From an uncultured Pseudomonadota bacterium (GTDB taxonomy: Bacteria > Pseudomonadota > Gammaproteobacteria > Methylococcales > Methylomonadaceae), in assembly GCA_903931355.1 (NCBI GenBank), contig CAIZCB010000519.1:1-5751 (forward strand): a stretch of 5,751 nucleotides of DNA. Reading direction: 5' to 3'. Below the pieces are notes generated by a model. That model did not search any database and was not told where the DNA came from. It worked only from the letters and a program-made list of their open reading frames with translations. Shown piece by piece: positions 1 to 5,751 of this stretch. Positions within the stretch are counted from its first letter, which is position 1. Every line of letters starts with the position of its first letter. The position numbers and the translations under genes are program-made.

Positions 1-42
1 AGTTCAGCAGTTCAGCCACACCAAGGTAGGTGATGCTTCCGT
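1..42. other. Left edge not matching GroEL
   Basis: Read in the groL frame, these bases give residues such as [13 protein letters not shown] immediately before [13 protein letters not shown]. In GroEL proteins that stretch is well conserved and resembles LLPVLE-VAK-GKPLLI. Neither of the other two plus-strand frames restores it, since both meet stops (TGA near 31, TAG near 27). GroEL similarity therefore begins at about position 40. The preceding bases may be foreign sequence, a rearranged end or an assembly artefact. I do not recognise what they encode. Confidence 0.6.
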
Positions 43-43
43 T

Positions 44-943
44 ATGATCGTTGCTGAAGACGTTGAAGGCGAAGCCTTAGCAACTTTGGTGGTTAACAAC
101 ATGCGCGGCATCGTTAAAGTATCTGCGGTTAAAGCCCCAGGTTTTGGTGATCGTCGTAAAGCTATGTTGGAAGACATTGCTATTTTGACTGGCGGCGTAG
201 TGATTTCTGAAGAAGTGGGTTTATCTTTAGAAAAAGCTGAAATGGACCAATTAGGTACTGCAAAACGCGTTCAAATCAGCAAAGAAAACACCACCATCAT
301 CGACGGTGCTGGCAACGAAGAGCAAATCAAAGGCCGCGTAACACAATTGCGTGCTCAAGCTGATGAAGCCACTTCTGACTACGACCGTGAAAAATTGCAA
401 GAGCGTTTGGCTAAATTAGCTGGCGGTGTTGCGGTGATTAAAGTTGGCGCAGCTACCGAAGTTGAAATGAAAGAGAAAAAAGCGCGCGTAGAAGACGCAT
501 TACATTCAACACGCGCTGCGGTTGAAGAAGGTGTGGTTGCTGGCGGTGGTACTGCTTTGATTCGTGCATTGTCTGCTTTAGAAGGCTTGCAAGGCATCAA
601 CCACGACCAAACTGTCGGCGTTAATATTTTGCGTCGCGCAATGGAAGAGCCATTACGCCAAATCGTTACCAACGCTGGCGAAGAAGCGTCTGTTGTCTTG
701 AACGAAGTTAGAAAAGGCAGCGGTAACTTTGGTTACAACGCAGCCACTGGCGAATACGGCGACATGATCCAAATGGGTATCTTAGATCCTGCTAAAGTCA
801 CTCGCTCTGCATTACAAAATGCAGCATCGGTTGCTGGTTTGATGATCACTACCGAAGTGATGATTGCTGATGCGCCAAGTGATAACAAAGGCCCTGCAAT
901 GCCTGATATGGGCGGCATGGGTGGAATGGGCGGCATGATGTAA
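44..943 (+). CDS. groL: Chaperonin GroEL, C-terminal part (5' incomplete)
   Basis: This is the 60-kDa subunit of the cytosolic GroEL/GroES folding chamber, which encloses unfolded proteins and uses ATP to drive their folding. The 299 visible residues correspond roughly to residue 248 to the end of the ~548-residue E. coli protein. They cover the rest of the apical domain ([29 protein letters not shown]), the second intermediate segment and the C-terminal equatorial domain. Asp151 of the fragment, in [15 protein letters not shown], matches the catalytic Asp398 of E. coli. [19 protein letters not shown] and GAASVAGL-type ATP-domain motifs follow. The end is the typical flexible GGM tail ([10 protein letters not shown]). 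The ATG at 44 is an internal methionine, not the true start. The N-terminal half and groS would lie to the left but are absent, and the sequence just upstream is not GroEL-like. The gene ends in TAA, is followed by a strong terminator and converges on fimV. Identity is very secure. Confidence 0.97.
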   Translation: MIVAEDVEGEALATLVVNNMRGIVKVSAVKAPGFGDRRKAMLEDIAILTGGVVISEEVGLSLEKAEMDQLGTAKRVQISKENTTIIDGAGNEEQIKGRVTQLRAQADEATSDYDREKLQERLAKLAGGVAVIKVGAATEVEMKEKKARVEDALHSTRAAVEEGVVAGGGTALIRALSALEGLQGINHDQTVGVNILRRAMEEPLRQIVTNAGEEASVVLNEVRKGSGNFGYNAATGEYGDMIQMGILDPAKVTRSALQNAASVAGLMITTEVMIADAPSDNKGPAMPDMGGMGGMGGMM

Positions 944-966
944 TCGGCTCCCAGCCCCAGCTAAAC

Positions 967-1002
967 AAAAAAGCCCTAAACCGCAAGGTTTAGGGCTTTT
1001 TT
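967..1002 (+). terminator. Perfect rho-independent terminator after groL, likely bidirectional
   Basis: A 16-bp perfect inverted repeat, AAAAAAGCCCTAAACC (967-982) and its complement (987-1002), surrounds a GCAA tetraloop. It ends in six T on the plus strand and begins with six A, which gives a U tract on the minus strand too. It lies 24 bases after the groL stop. It can terminate groL and also transcripts arriving from fimV on the opposite strand. Confidence 0.95.
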
Positions 1003-1015
1003 ATTGCCACCAGTG

Positions 1016-1045
1016 GTAGGTCGGAATAAGCGCAGCGTTTCCGAC
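1016..1045 (+). repeat. REP-like palindrome with GTAG head
   Basis: A GTAG tetranucleotide (1016-1019) precedes a 7-bp inverted repeat, GTCGGAA (1020-1026) and TTCCGAC (1039-1045), around a 12-base loop. A GTAG head followed by an imperfect palindrome is the hallmark of the REP elements mobilised by REP-associated tyrosine transposases (RAYT/TnpA-REP). The sequence resembles the GTAGGTCGG... extragenic repeats frequent in many gamma- and betaproteobacteria, as I recall them. No RAYT gene is in the window, so genomic copy number cannot be judged here. Confidence 0.7.
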
Positions 1046-1076
1046 ACGAAGGCTATACCGGTTGTAAAAGCTCTCT

Positions 1077-1103
1077 GCTCGAAACGTTATGCTTATTCGA
1101 GAC
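1077..1103 (-). repeat. Diverged inverted partner of the REP at 1016-1045
   Basis: CTCGAA (1078-1083) and TTCGAG (1096-1101) form a 6-bp stem with a 12-base loop, the same geometry as the neighbouring REP. Read on the minus strand it aligns with that REP. GAAACG and GCTTATTC are shared, while the stem bases differ on both arms so that pairing is kept. The sequence after the stem, GACAAC, may be a decayed form of the GACCTAC head complement. A further 6-bp inverted repeat, GAAGGC (1048-1053) and GCCTTC (1107-1112), flanks it. The pair looks like a BIME-type REP doublet between convergent genes. Confidence 0.5.
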
Positions 1104-1120
1104 AACGCCTTCAAAAAAGC

Positions 1121-2623
1121 TTAAAGTTCGGACAACAACGCTTGAGCCACGGCTTTTTGTTGTTCATTACCAGTTTTCATCACCTCTTCAGCAATAATTT
1201 TTGCCATTTCCAGATCGCCCATGTCGATATAGGCTTTTGCTAAGTCGATTTTGGTTTCGTTTTCGTCATCCTCATGCCACTCAGCGTCATCTTGATCGGC
1301 TGGTGTATTGACGAGAATAGGCGCTACCGGCGCTTCAAAAAAGCCAAGATCAAAATCGAAGTCGCCATTATTGGTGGTTGATGATTGGGTTGTAGACGCT
1401 ACCTCGCTAAAAGAAAAAGTATCGTTGTTGGTGGTTGTCGGAGCCAAAAAGTCGTTATCAAAAAACGATTCATCATCACTTTTTCGTCGTTGCTCACGCT
1501 GATTCTTATGCCATAACAGCCAGCCCAATCCTGTTAATAAACTCAATCCCAAGCTTGCAATTAGCAATAAAGACGGCTGTTCTAATTCGGCTTTAACGGC
1601 GACAGGATTGGCTTGAGCAAACTGGCTTTTATTGGCATTTTGCAAGATCGCCAGTTGTTGGTCTTTTAATGCTAACAACTGTTGCATCATGCTGAGTTGC
1701 TGCTCTAAGGCGGTAATTTTGGTTTGTAATGCTAGAAAATCGTTATTACCAGTGGTTGGTGAACTAGCAATCGCCAGTGGTGTGTTGTTATTGGTTGGCT
1801 CTGATTTTGCTTGGCTACCGACTTCGGTTGTGTCGGTAATGGTGGTTTCAGTCGGAGCCGCTAATTCTAAAGCTTTGTTCTTAATGACTGGCGCAGCTTC
1901 GGTTGGCACTGGTTTTACTGCCAGTGCTGTTGCCGATTCTGCGGAAGGGATTTGCAACATAGCATCGGGTTTCATCGAATCGATGCTGCCGTTATTAAAG
2001 GCGTCTGGATTGGCTTTTTGCAATGCGGTTAGCATTTGTTTGGTGCTTAAACCGCGCTCTTTACCAAGGTGGGCGGCAATACTCCATAAAGTATCGCTGG
2101 CTTTAATCGGGCCGTATTCACTGCCACTGGCATTTAGTGATTCAGGATTGAACCCAGCTACTTTTTTGGCGGGTTTAACAGCTTCGCTTGTGGCATCAGT
2201 TGTTGCTGGCGTTTGATTGATTACAGGCGCAGTCAGTGCTTTAAATTCTTTAAGCTGAGTGCCTTGTGAACCCGAAACTTCAACTAAGAAATTTAGAAAT
2301 GGTGCGGTTAATAATTCTTTTGAACTGACTTTTACTGTTATCGATCCATTGCCTTGGCTAGTGGTTTGAAACTGTAAGTTCGATAAAAATTGATTCCAAG
2401 CGATACCCGCTTGCTCAAATTTTTCTGGTGCAGCTAAGCGAACTGAAATATCACTAGGATTTTCACCTTCCGCTAGATTGAGTTTGAATTCGGCGTTAAC
2501 GGTTTGGTTTAACGCCGAGTTTAAGTGAATATCACCAACACTGAATGCCAAACCGAGGCTTGGGGTCAGCAAGCTAACAACCGCTAATGTTTTGCATAAA
2601 TAAGCAACAGATTTTAATTTCAT
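1121..2623 (-). CDS. fimV: FimV-family pilus assembly / polar hub protein, short form
   Basis: FimV proteins sit in the inner membrane, bind peptidoglycan with a periplasmic LysM domain and organise type IV pilus secretin assembly, cAMP signalling and polar landmarks. The 500-residue product shows the family order. A signal peptide covers about 1-26, with a hydrophobic core and GLA before the likely cut. The FimV N-terminal core is at about 27-132 (VGDIHLNSALNQTVNAEFKL). A LysM domain at about 170-227 contains YGPIKASDTLWSIA. A coiled coil spans about 296-330 and one membrane helix about 351-371. An acidic Asp/Asn/Thr-rich cytoplasmic linker leads to the conserved FimV C-terminal helical motif at about 456-500 (KIDLAKAYIDMGD, then VAQALLSEL). 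At 500 residues it is much shorter than the ~919-residue P. aeruginosa protein; the linker regions account for the difference, and both end domains are present. The chosen ATG directly precedes the signal peptide; the ribosome binding site is weak (GAG about 9 bases upstream). Its place downstream of asd is the conserved context. Convergence with groL instead of truA is less usual. Confidence 0.93.
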   Translation of the reverse strand: MKLKSVAYLCKTLAVVSLLTPSLGLAFSVGDIHLNSALNQTVNAEFKLNLAEGENPSDISVRLAAPEKFEQAGIAWNQFLSNLQFQTTSQGNGSITVKVSSKELLTAPFLNFLVEVSGSQGTQLKEFKALTAPVINQTPATTDATSEAVKPAKKVAGFNPESLNASGSEYGPIKASDTLWSIAAHLGKERGLSTKQMLTALQKANPDAFNNGSIDSMKPDAMLQIPSAESATALAVKPVPTEAAPVIKNKALELAAPTETTITDTTEVGSQAKSEPTNNNTPLAIASSPTTGNNDFLALQTKITALEQQLSMMQQLLALKDQQLAILQNANKSQFAQANPVAVKAELEQPSLLLIASLGLSLLTGLGWLLWHKNQREQRRKSDDESFFDNDFLAPTTTNNDTFSFSEVASTTQSSTTNNGDFDFDLGFFEAPVAPILVNTPADQDDAEWHEDDENETKIDLAKAYIDMGDLEMAKIIAEEVMKTGNEQQKAVAQALLSEL

Positions 2624-2716
2624 TGTTTTAACTCAGCAGTTTTAGCGGTTGTATCGAGATTTAAGTACACGAAAAAAGATTGTGTAGAAAATTTGATCGG
2701 CTTTCTAGCCAGTTAA

Positions 2717-2763
2717 GGCTTTTCCATTCGTCCTGAGCTTGTCAAAGGATGATCGGAAAAGCC
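2717..2763 (+). repeat. Extragenic palindrome with CTGAGCTTGTC core (copy 1)
   Basis: GGCTTTTCC (2717-2725) pairs perfectly with GGAAAAGCC (2755-2763). Inside, CGTCCT and AGGATG extend an imperfect stem around the core CTGAGCTTGTC (2733-2743). It resembles the dispersed TTCGTNCTGAGCTTGTCGAAG-type repeat common in many proteobacterial genomes, from memory. It lies in the gap between asd and fimV, where the minus-strand transcript would fold it into a hairpin. There is no T tract, so it is not a classic terminator. A small extra hairpin, GGCT-TTCT-AGCC, is at 2699-2710. Confidence 0.7.
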
Positions 2764-2781
2764 GAGTTGTTGCCCACCATC

Positions 2782-2816
2782 GCCTTTCATGCTTCGACAA
2801 GCTCAGCACGAACGGC
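2782..2816 (-). repeat. Extragenic palindrome with CTGAGCTTGTC core (copy 2, inverted)
   Basis: Read on the minus strand this is GCCGTTCGTGCTGAGCTTGT followed by CGAAGCATGAAAGGC, a hairpin whose arms GCCGTTCGTGCT and AGCATGAAAGGC pair with two mismatches. The 11-base core (2796-2806 on the plus strand) is the exact reverse complement of the core in copy 1, 52 bases away. The two copies can each fold alone or pair with each other, as in BIME-like composite repeats. They separate asd from fimV and may stabilise the 3' end of the leu-asd transcript. Confidence 0.7.
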
Positions 2817-2856
2817 TTAGCTTATCGGCAAGATTAATAGGTTGGTGGTAATGAGT

Positions 2857-3879
2857 TTACAAATAATCTCTGATTAACACTTCAGCGATTTGCACGCTAT
2901 TCAATGCCGCGCCTTTTCTGACGTTATCACCAACCACCCACAAATCAATCCCCATCGGATGGGAAATATCTTCACGAATTCGGCCAACAAATACATCGTC
3001 ATTACCCGATGATTCAGTCACCGCGGTTGGATAACCGCCATTAACGCGCTCATCAACCAAAGTCACACCCGGTGCTTTAGCTAATAGTTCACGCACTTGT
3101 TCAGCTGTGATTTTTTGCTTGGTTTCAATATGTACCGCTTCCGAGTGACCGAAAAATACCGGTACTCGCGCTGCAGTTGGGTTAACCAAAATCGACTCAT
3201 CACCCATGATTTTGCGGGTTTCCCAAACCATTTTCATTTCTTCTTTGGTATAGCCGTTGTCCATAAAGACATCAATTTGCGGCAAGACGTTGAAAGCGAT
3301 TTGTTTAGGATAAACGCTGGCTTTGACCGGTTTAGTATTCAGCAAATTAGCGGTTTGCGTGGCTAATTCTTCAATCGCTTCTTTACCAGTGCCCGACACA
3401 GCTTGATAAGTGGCGACATTGATACGCGTAATGCCAACTGCATCGTAAATCGGCTTTAAAGCCACCAACATTTGGATGGTTGAACAGTTTGGGTTAGCGA
3501 TAATGCCGTGATTTTTATAGTCAGCGACTTTCTCAGGATTAACCTCTGGCACCACCAATGGAATTTCATCGTCGTAGCGAAATTGCGAGGTGTTATCAAT
3601 TACCACGCAACCTGCCGCCGCTGCTTTGGGCGCGTATTCCGCCGAAACCGAAGCGCCAGGTGAGAACAAGCCGATTTGCACTTTTGAAAAATCAAAACTG
3701 GCTAAATCTTCGACGACCAAAGAGCCGCCTTTAAACGGAATCCGTTTACCAGCCGAGCGTTCGCTGGCTAAAGCGTAAACTTTGCCGACTGGAAAGTTGC
3801 GCTCTTCCAAGATCGAAATCATGGTTTCGCCAACTGCGCCAGTTGCACCAACCACCGCAACATCATAAGTTTTTGACAT
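2857..3879 (-). CDS. asd: Aspartate-semialdehyde dehydrogenase
   Basis: Asd reduces L-aspartyl phosphate to L-aspartate 4-semialdehyde with NADPH in the cytosol. This is the branch point to lysine/diaminopimelate, threonine and methionine. The 340-residue length is normal for the family. The N-terminal nucleotide-binding loop is GATGAVG (11-17). The catalytic cysteine is Cys132 in NPNCSTIQM. The acid/base histidine is His245 in VFFGHSEAVHIE. Likely substrate and phosphate ligands are Arg101 (SQFRYD), Gln159 (YQAVSGTG), Glu214 and Lys216 (EEMKM) and Arg238 (ARVPV). All key residues are present, so the enzyme should be active. The ATG at 3879 follows an AAGGAG site at 7-base spacing and lies 2 bases after the leuB stop. 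The gene is almost certainly cotranscribed and translationally coupled with leuB. Linkage of asd to leuB and fimV is the standard gammaproteobacterial order. Confidence 0.97.
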   Translation of the reverse strand: MSKTYDVAVVGATGAVGETMISILEERNFPVGKVYALASERSAGKRIPFKGGSLVVEDLASFDFSKVQIGLFSPGASVSAEYAPKAAAAGCVVIDNTSQFRYDDEIPLVVPEVNPEKVADYKNHGIIANPNCSTIQMLVALKPIYDAVGITRINVATYQAVSGTGKEAIEELATQTANLLNTKPVKASVYPKQIAFNVLPQIDVFMDNGYTKEEMKMVWETRKIMGDESILVNPTAARVPVFFGHSEAVHIETKQKITAEQVRELLAKAPGVTLVDERVNGGYPTAVTESSGNDDVFVGRIREDISHPMGIDLWVVGDNVRKGAALNSVQIAEVLIRDYL

Positions 3880-3881
3880 GA

Positions 3882-4964
3882 TTAAGCTCCTTTTAAAGCA
3901 TTAACAACGGCATCACCCATTTCTGAAGTGCTGACTTTAATCATGCCTTCAGAATAAATATCAGCAGTTCTAACTTTCGCATCTAAAGCACTGTTAACCG
4001 CTTGTTCAATACGATCCGCTGCCGCCGCTTCGTTAAAGGTGTAACGCAACATCATTGCCACTGACAAAATAGTTGCTAATGGATTAGCAATGCCTTTGCC
4101 AGCGATGTCTGGTGCAGAACCGTGGATAGGCTCGTACATACCTTTGGCGTTGGCATCCAAAGAGGCTGATGGCAACATGCCGATTGAGCCAGTTAACATC
4201 GCCGCGGTGTCAGACAAAATATCGCCGAACATATTGGTAGTTACCATCACATCAAACTGTTTTGGCGCACGAACCAACTGCATCGCGGCGTTATCAACAT
4301 ACATATGGCTTAATTCAACGTCTGGGTATTCTTTACCGACTTCGGTCATCACTTCGCGCCATAACTCGGTGACTTCAAGCACGTTGGCTTTATCCACTGA
4401 ACAGAGTTTTTTGTTACGTTTTTGAGCGATTTTGAAGGCAGAATGAGCAATACGACGGATTTCTGATTCGCTGTAGATTTTGGTGTTAAACGCTTGTCTT
4501 TCACCGTTTTCCAAAATCCGAGTGCCGCGTGGTTGGCCGAAGTAAATTCCGCCGGTTAATTCACGGACGATCATCAAATCCAAGCCAGAAACCACTTCAG
4601 GTTTCAAAGTTGAAGCGTCAACCAATTGTGGATACAAAATCGCTGGACGTAGGTTTGAGAACAAACCTAATTCGGAACGAATTCCCAATAAGCCGCGTTC
4701 TGGACGAACCGCATGAGCCAATGGCTCCCATTTAGGGCCGCCAACTGCACCCAGCAATACCGCATCGGCGTTCTTGCAAAGATTTAAAGTTTGTTGTGGT
4801 AGCGGTGTGCCAAAAGCATCATAAGCCGCGCCACCAATCAAAGCGTTTTCAAACACCAAATCTAAATTCATATCGGTGTTTAAGAAGCTTAAAACTTTAA
4901 TTGCTTCCGCAACAATCTCTGGGCCGATACCGTCGCCGGGCAAAACTGCAATTTTTCTTGTCAT
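3882..4964 (-). CDS. leuB: 3-isopropylmalate dehydrogenase
   Basis: LeuB oxidises and decarboxylates (2R,3S)-3-isopropylmalate with NAD+ to 2-oxoisocaproate, the third step of the leucine branch, as a cytosolic homodimer. From the ATG at 4964 the product has 360 residues, the usual length. It begins with the typical [17 protein letters not shown]. Substrate arginines are seen at Arg96 (GIRSELG), Arg106 (NLRPA) and Arg134 (VREL), with Tyr141, Lys192 (DKAN) and metal-binding Asp224, Asp248 and Asp252 (YVDN, FGDILSD). The NAD-binding loop is [15 protein letters not shown] (281-295); its Asp286 favours NAD over NADP. The frame stays open 43 codons further upstream, but those codons overlap leuD, have no family similarity and lack a ribosome binding site. 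The 4964 start has AAGGT at the right distance. leuD ends 25 bases upstream and asd starts 2 bases downstream, so the three genes form one operon. Confidence 0.97.
   Translation of the reverse strand: MTRKIAVLPGDGIGPEIVAEAIKVLSFLNTDMNLDLVFENALIGGAAYDAFGTPLPQQTLNLCKNADAVLLGAVGGPKWEPLAHAVRPERGLLGIRSELGLFSNLRPAILYPQLVDASTLKPEVVSGLDLMIVRELTGGIYFGQPRGTRILENGERQAFNTKIYSESEIRRIAHSAFKIAQKRNKKLCSVDKANVLEVTELWREVMTEVGKEYPDVELSHMYVDNAAMQLVRAPKQFDVMVTTNMFGDILSDTAAMLTGSIGMLPSASLDANAKGMYEPIHGSAPDIAGKGIANPLATILSVAMMLRYTFNEAAAADRIEQAVNSALDAKVRTADIYSEGMIKVSTSEMGDAVVNALKGA
3887..3892 (-). promoter_or_regulatory. Ribosome binding site of asd inside the end of leuB
   Basis: On the minus strand AAGGAG lies 7 bases before the asd ATG and is formed by the last codons of leuB (AAA GGA GCT TAA). 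Ribosomes ending on leuB sit directly over the asd start, which suggests coupled translation. The site fixes the asd start at 3879. Confidence 0.85.
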
Positions 4965-4972
4965 TGTTGTTA

Positions 4973-4976
4973 CCTT
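4973..4976 (-). promoter_or_regulatory. Ribosome binding site that decides the leuB start
   Basis: On the minus strand AAGG(T) stands 8 bases before the ATG at 4964, in the 25-base gap after the leuD stop. It supports the 360-residue form over a longer form that would start inside leuD. Confidence 0.7.
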
Positions 4977-4989
4977 AATCTGTAAATTC

Positions 4990-5445
4990 TTATGCGTCTT
5001 TAAACAACCAAGGCGCACGTTTTGCGCGTTCGGCTTCGTAGGCTTTGATTTTGTCGGCGTGTTGTAGCGACAAAGCAATATCATCCAAACCATTTAATAA
5101 GCGATAGCGACGATTTTCATCAATGCTAAAGCCTATGCGTTGGCCGCTTGGGGTGGTGATGAGGTTGTTTTCTAAATCAACACTTAATTGATAGCCATCG
5201 GTGACTTCATTGAACAATTGGTCAATCAAATCGGCTGCTAACACAATCGGCAAAATGCCGTTTTTGAAGCAGTTGTTGTAAAAAATGTCGGCAAAACTGG
5301 AACCGATAATCGCCCGAAAACCATAATCTTCCAGTGCCCAAGGTGCGTGTTCACGCGATGAGCCACAGCCAAAGTTTTCGCGAGTCAACAAAATCTGTGC
5401 GCCTTGATATTGTGCTTGGTTCAGCACGAAGTCTTTATTTAACGG
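4990..5445 (-). CDS. leuD: 3-isopropylmalate dehydratase small subunit, 5'-truncated
   Basis: LeuD is the small (swivel-domain) subunit that joins the iron-sulfur subunit LeuC to isomerise 2-isopropylmalate to 3-isopropylmalate. Family similarity starts at [17 protein letters not shown] and includes the signature [16 protein letters not shown], then [17 protein letters not shown] and, near the end, [16 protein letters not shown]. The C-terminus, ending WLFKDA, looks complete. A normal protein has about 200-215 residues. Here only about 150 are LeuD-like, and roughly the first 60 are missing, including the expected NVDTDAIIPKQFL region. In frame upstream of PLN the codons (Y, E, R, P, T, P, L) are not LeuD-like, and a TAA occurs at 5491-5493 with no ATG before similarity begins. 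A GTG at 5425-5427 is an in-frame valine of the family (DFVLN), not a likely start. leuC, expected next, is absent. The gene is broken either by a genomic rearrangement or by a chimeric contig end. The identity of the remaining part is secure. Confidence 0.93.
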   Translation of the reverse strand, partial: PLNKDFVLNQAQYQGAQILLTRENFGCGSSREHAPWALEDYGFRAIIGSSFADIFYNNCFKNGILPIVLAADLIDQLFNEVTDGYQLSVDLENNLITTPSGQRIGFSIDENRRYRLLNGLDDIALSLQHADKIKAYEAERAKRAPWLFKDA

Positions 5446-5455
5446 GCAGTATTCG
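5437..5455. other. Junction between leuD and phage-type sequence
   Basis: LeuD similarity on the minus strand ends at about 5445 (PLN codons). Similarity of the plus-strand frame to a phage-type protein starts at about 5445-5450 ([10 protein letters not shown]). The two reading frames point away from each other and both lack their 5' ends. No insertion-sequence end, target duplication or tRNA/att-like sequence is visible. The base texture changes from AT-leaning to more GC-rich to the right. Confidence 0.7.
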
Positions 5456-5621
5456 CGAGGCGTGGGAAGTGGTGAAAGAATATAACGATATTAGCTTATG
5501 GTGCGACTCTAACAATGGTGGGGTTTGGGTTTGCGAAATCAAAGGAGAATATGGAGAGGCGGAAACCGCCCCGCTTGCCATCTGTCGGGCCGCGTTGCTC
5601 GCCACGCTACCCCACGATTGA
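5445..5621 (+). CDS. C-terminal fragment of a phage ABA-sandwich-like protein
   Basis: The plus-strand frame ending in TGA at 5621 encodes about 58 residues after the junction, starting [13 protein letters not shown] and ending [16 protein letters not shown]. The pattern AWEVV, an aromatic strand (ISLWC), a second tryptophan/cysteine strand (GVWVCEI) and the end [13 protein letters not shown] fit, from memory, the small phage ABA-sandwich domain proteins found in many phages and prophages, whose function is not known to me. The frame runs left into the antisense of leuD (an ATG at 5334), but those residues are shadow coding, so the true 5' end has been lost at the junction. A 5-bp hairpin, GGCGG-AAA-CCGCC (5558-5570), lies inside the coding region and is probably incidental. 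The family assignment rests on motif memory only. Confidence 0.55.
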   Translation, partial: GSIREAWEVVKEYNDISLWCDSNNGGVWVCEIKGEYGEAETAPLAICRAALLATLPHD

Positions 5622-5656
5622 ACAGGACGCACGGAGAGCCGTTTATTTACCGAAAA

Positions 5657-5667
5657 TATGGTAATAT
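5657..5667 (+). promoter_or_regulatory. Candidate extended -10 promoter, copy 1
   Basis: TATGGTAATAT combines a TG extended -10 motif with the hexamer TAATAT, close to the consensus TATGNTATAAT. No good -35 is seen 16-18 bases upstream, which extended -10 promoters can tolerate. It follows the phage-type gene by 35 bases. The surrounding TTACCGAAAATATGGTAA contains the inverted pair TTACC/GGTAA, so an operator is also possible. An ATG at 5658 opens a frame to the window end, but it has no suitably spaced ribosome binding site. Confidence 0.35.
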
Positions 5668-5738
5668 CTATCCGAACCCGCCCGCCACTCTCCCTGATAC
5701 TCGTGGATTCAAGTGCAATGCGTCGCGGGTTCCGAAAT

Positions 5739-5749
5739 TATGGTAAAAT
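5739..5749 (+). promoter_or_regulatory. Candidate extended -10 promoter, copy 2
   Basis: TATGGTAAAAT repeats the element at 5657-5667 with one difference, 82 bp downstream. The preceding bases are also alike (TACCGAAAA and TTCCGAAAT). The -10 hexamer would be TAAAAT with a TG extension. Transcription would begin at or just past the window end, so the target gene is not visible. Confidence 0.35.
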
Positions 5750-5751
5750 GG

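Noticed and set aside
1004..1243. 79-codon plus-strand frame across the REP region
   Set aside because: It spans palindromic repeats and the antisense 3' end of fimV, with no ribosome binding site or recognisable motif.
1632..2216. 194-codon open frame on the plus strand
   Set aside because: It is antisense to fimV, whose domains are clear; the frame is open because of the codon composition of fimV.
2640..2700. fimV promoter on the minus strand (TTTTCT, 18-base gap, TACTTA)
   Set aside because: Both hexamers are too far from consensus to support a call, although a promoter in this gap is plausible.
4965..5093. 43-codon N-terminal extension of leuB
   Set aside because: It overlaps leuD in another frame, has no LeuB similarity, and the [12 protein letters not shown] start has its own ribosome binding site.
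5525..5746. 73-codon plus-strand frame, and a shorter one from the ATG at 5551 preceded by AAAGGAG
   Set aside because: Both overlap the phage-type gene in other frames and show no recognisable motif. The AAAGGAG is made of codons of the conserved frame (IKGEY).
5658..5751. Possible gene starting at ATG 5658 and open to the window end
   Set aside because: The only GGAG-like site is about 19 bases upstream, the peptide is Arg/Pro-rich and unfamiliar, and the ATG is part of the promoter-like repeat.

Overview
The window reads as a short piece of a gammaproteobacterial chromosome with unrelated-looking sequence at both edges. The best clue to the organism is the minus-strand gene order leuD-leuB-asd-fimV, a conserved arrangement in Gammaproteobacteria such as Pseudomonas and Legionella, where leuC lies upstream and truA usually lies downstream. 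Moderate base composition and GTAG-type REP palindromes would suit a Methylococcales-like or similar free-living gammaproteobacterium. That finer placement is inference; the window has no rRNA or tRNA to test it. No CRISPR array, complete mobile element or RNA gene was seen.

Layout. Bases 1 to about 42 do not encode the GroEL residues expected there. From about 44 to 943 runs the C-terminal half of groL on the plus strand, followed by a perfect 16-bp stem terminator (967-1002). Between 1016 and 1103 lie two inverted, diverged REP-like palindromes. The minus-strand block then follows, read right to left: a 5'-truncated leuD (4990 to about 5445), leuB (3882-4964), asd (2857-3879) and fimV (1121-2623). 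The 233-bp gap between asd and fimV holds a second pair of inverted palindromes with a TGAGCTTGTC core. To the right of about 5445 the sequence changes abruptly to the 3' end of a phage-type gene on the plus strand, which resembles the phage ABA-sandwich family. After it come about 130 bases with two similar extended -10 promoter-like elements 82 bp apart.

How the genes work together. LeuD (with the absent LeuC) and LeuB catalyse consecutive steps of leucine synthesis. Asd makes aspartate semialdehyde for lysine/diaminopimelate, threonine and methionine. leuB and asd are only 2 bp apart and the asd ribosome binding site lies inside the last codons of leuB, so they are probably translationally coupled. 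FimV is a peptidoglycan-binding inner-membrane hub for polar and type IV pilus functions and has its own upstream gap. groL is a separate unit that converges on fimV.

The most unusual point is the right junction. leuD and the phage-type gene are joined head to head and both have lost their 5' ends. Together with the non-GroEL left edge, this suggests either genuine rearrangement breakpoints or, more cautiously, chimeric contig ends. I see no convincing new biological system in the core of the window.
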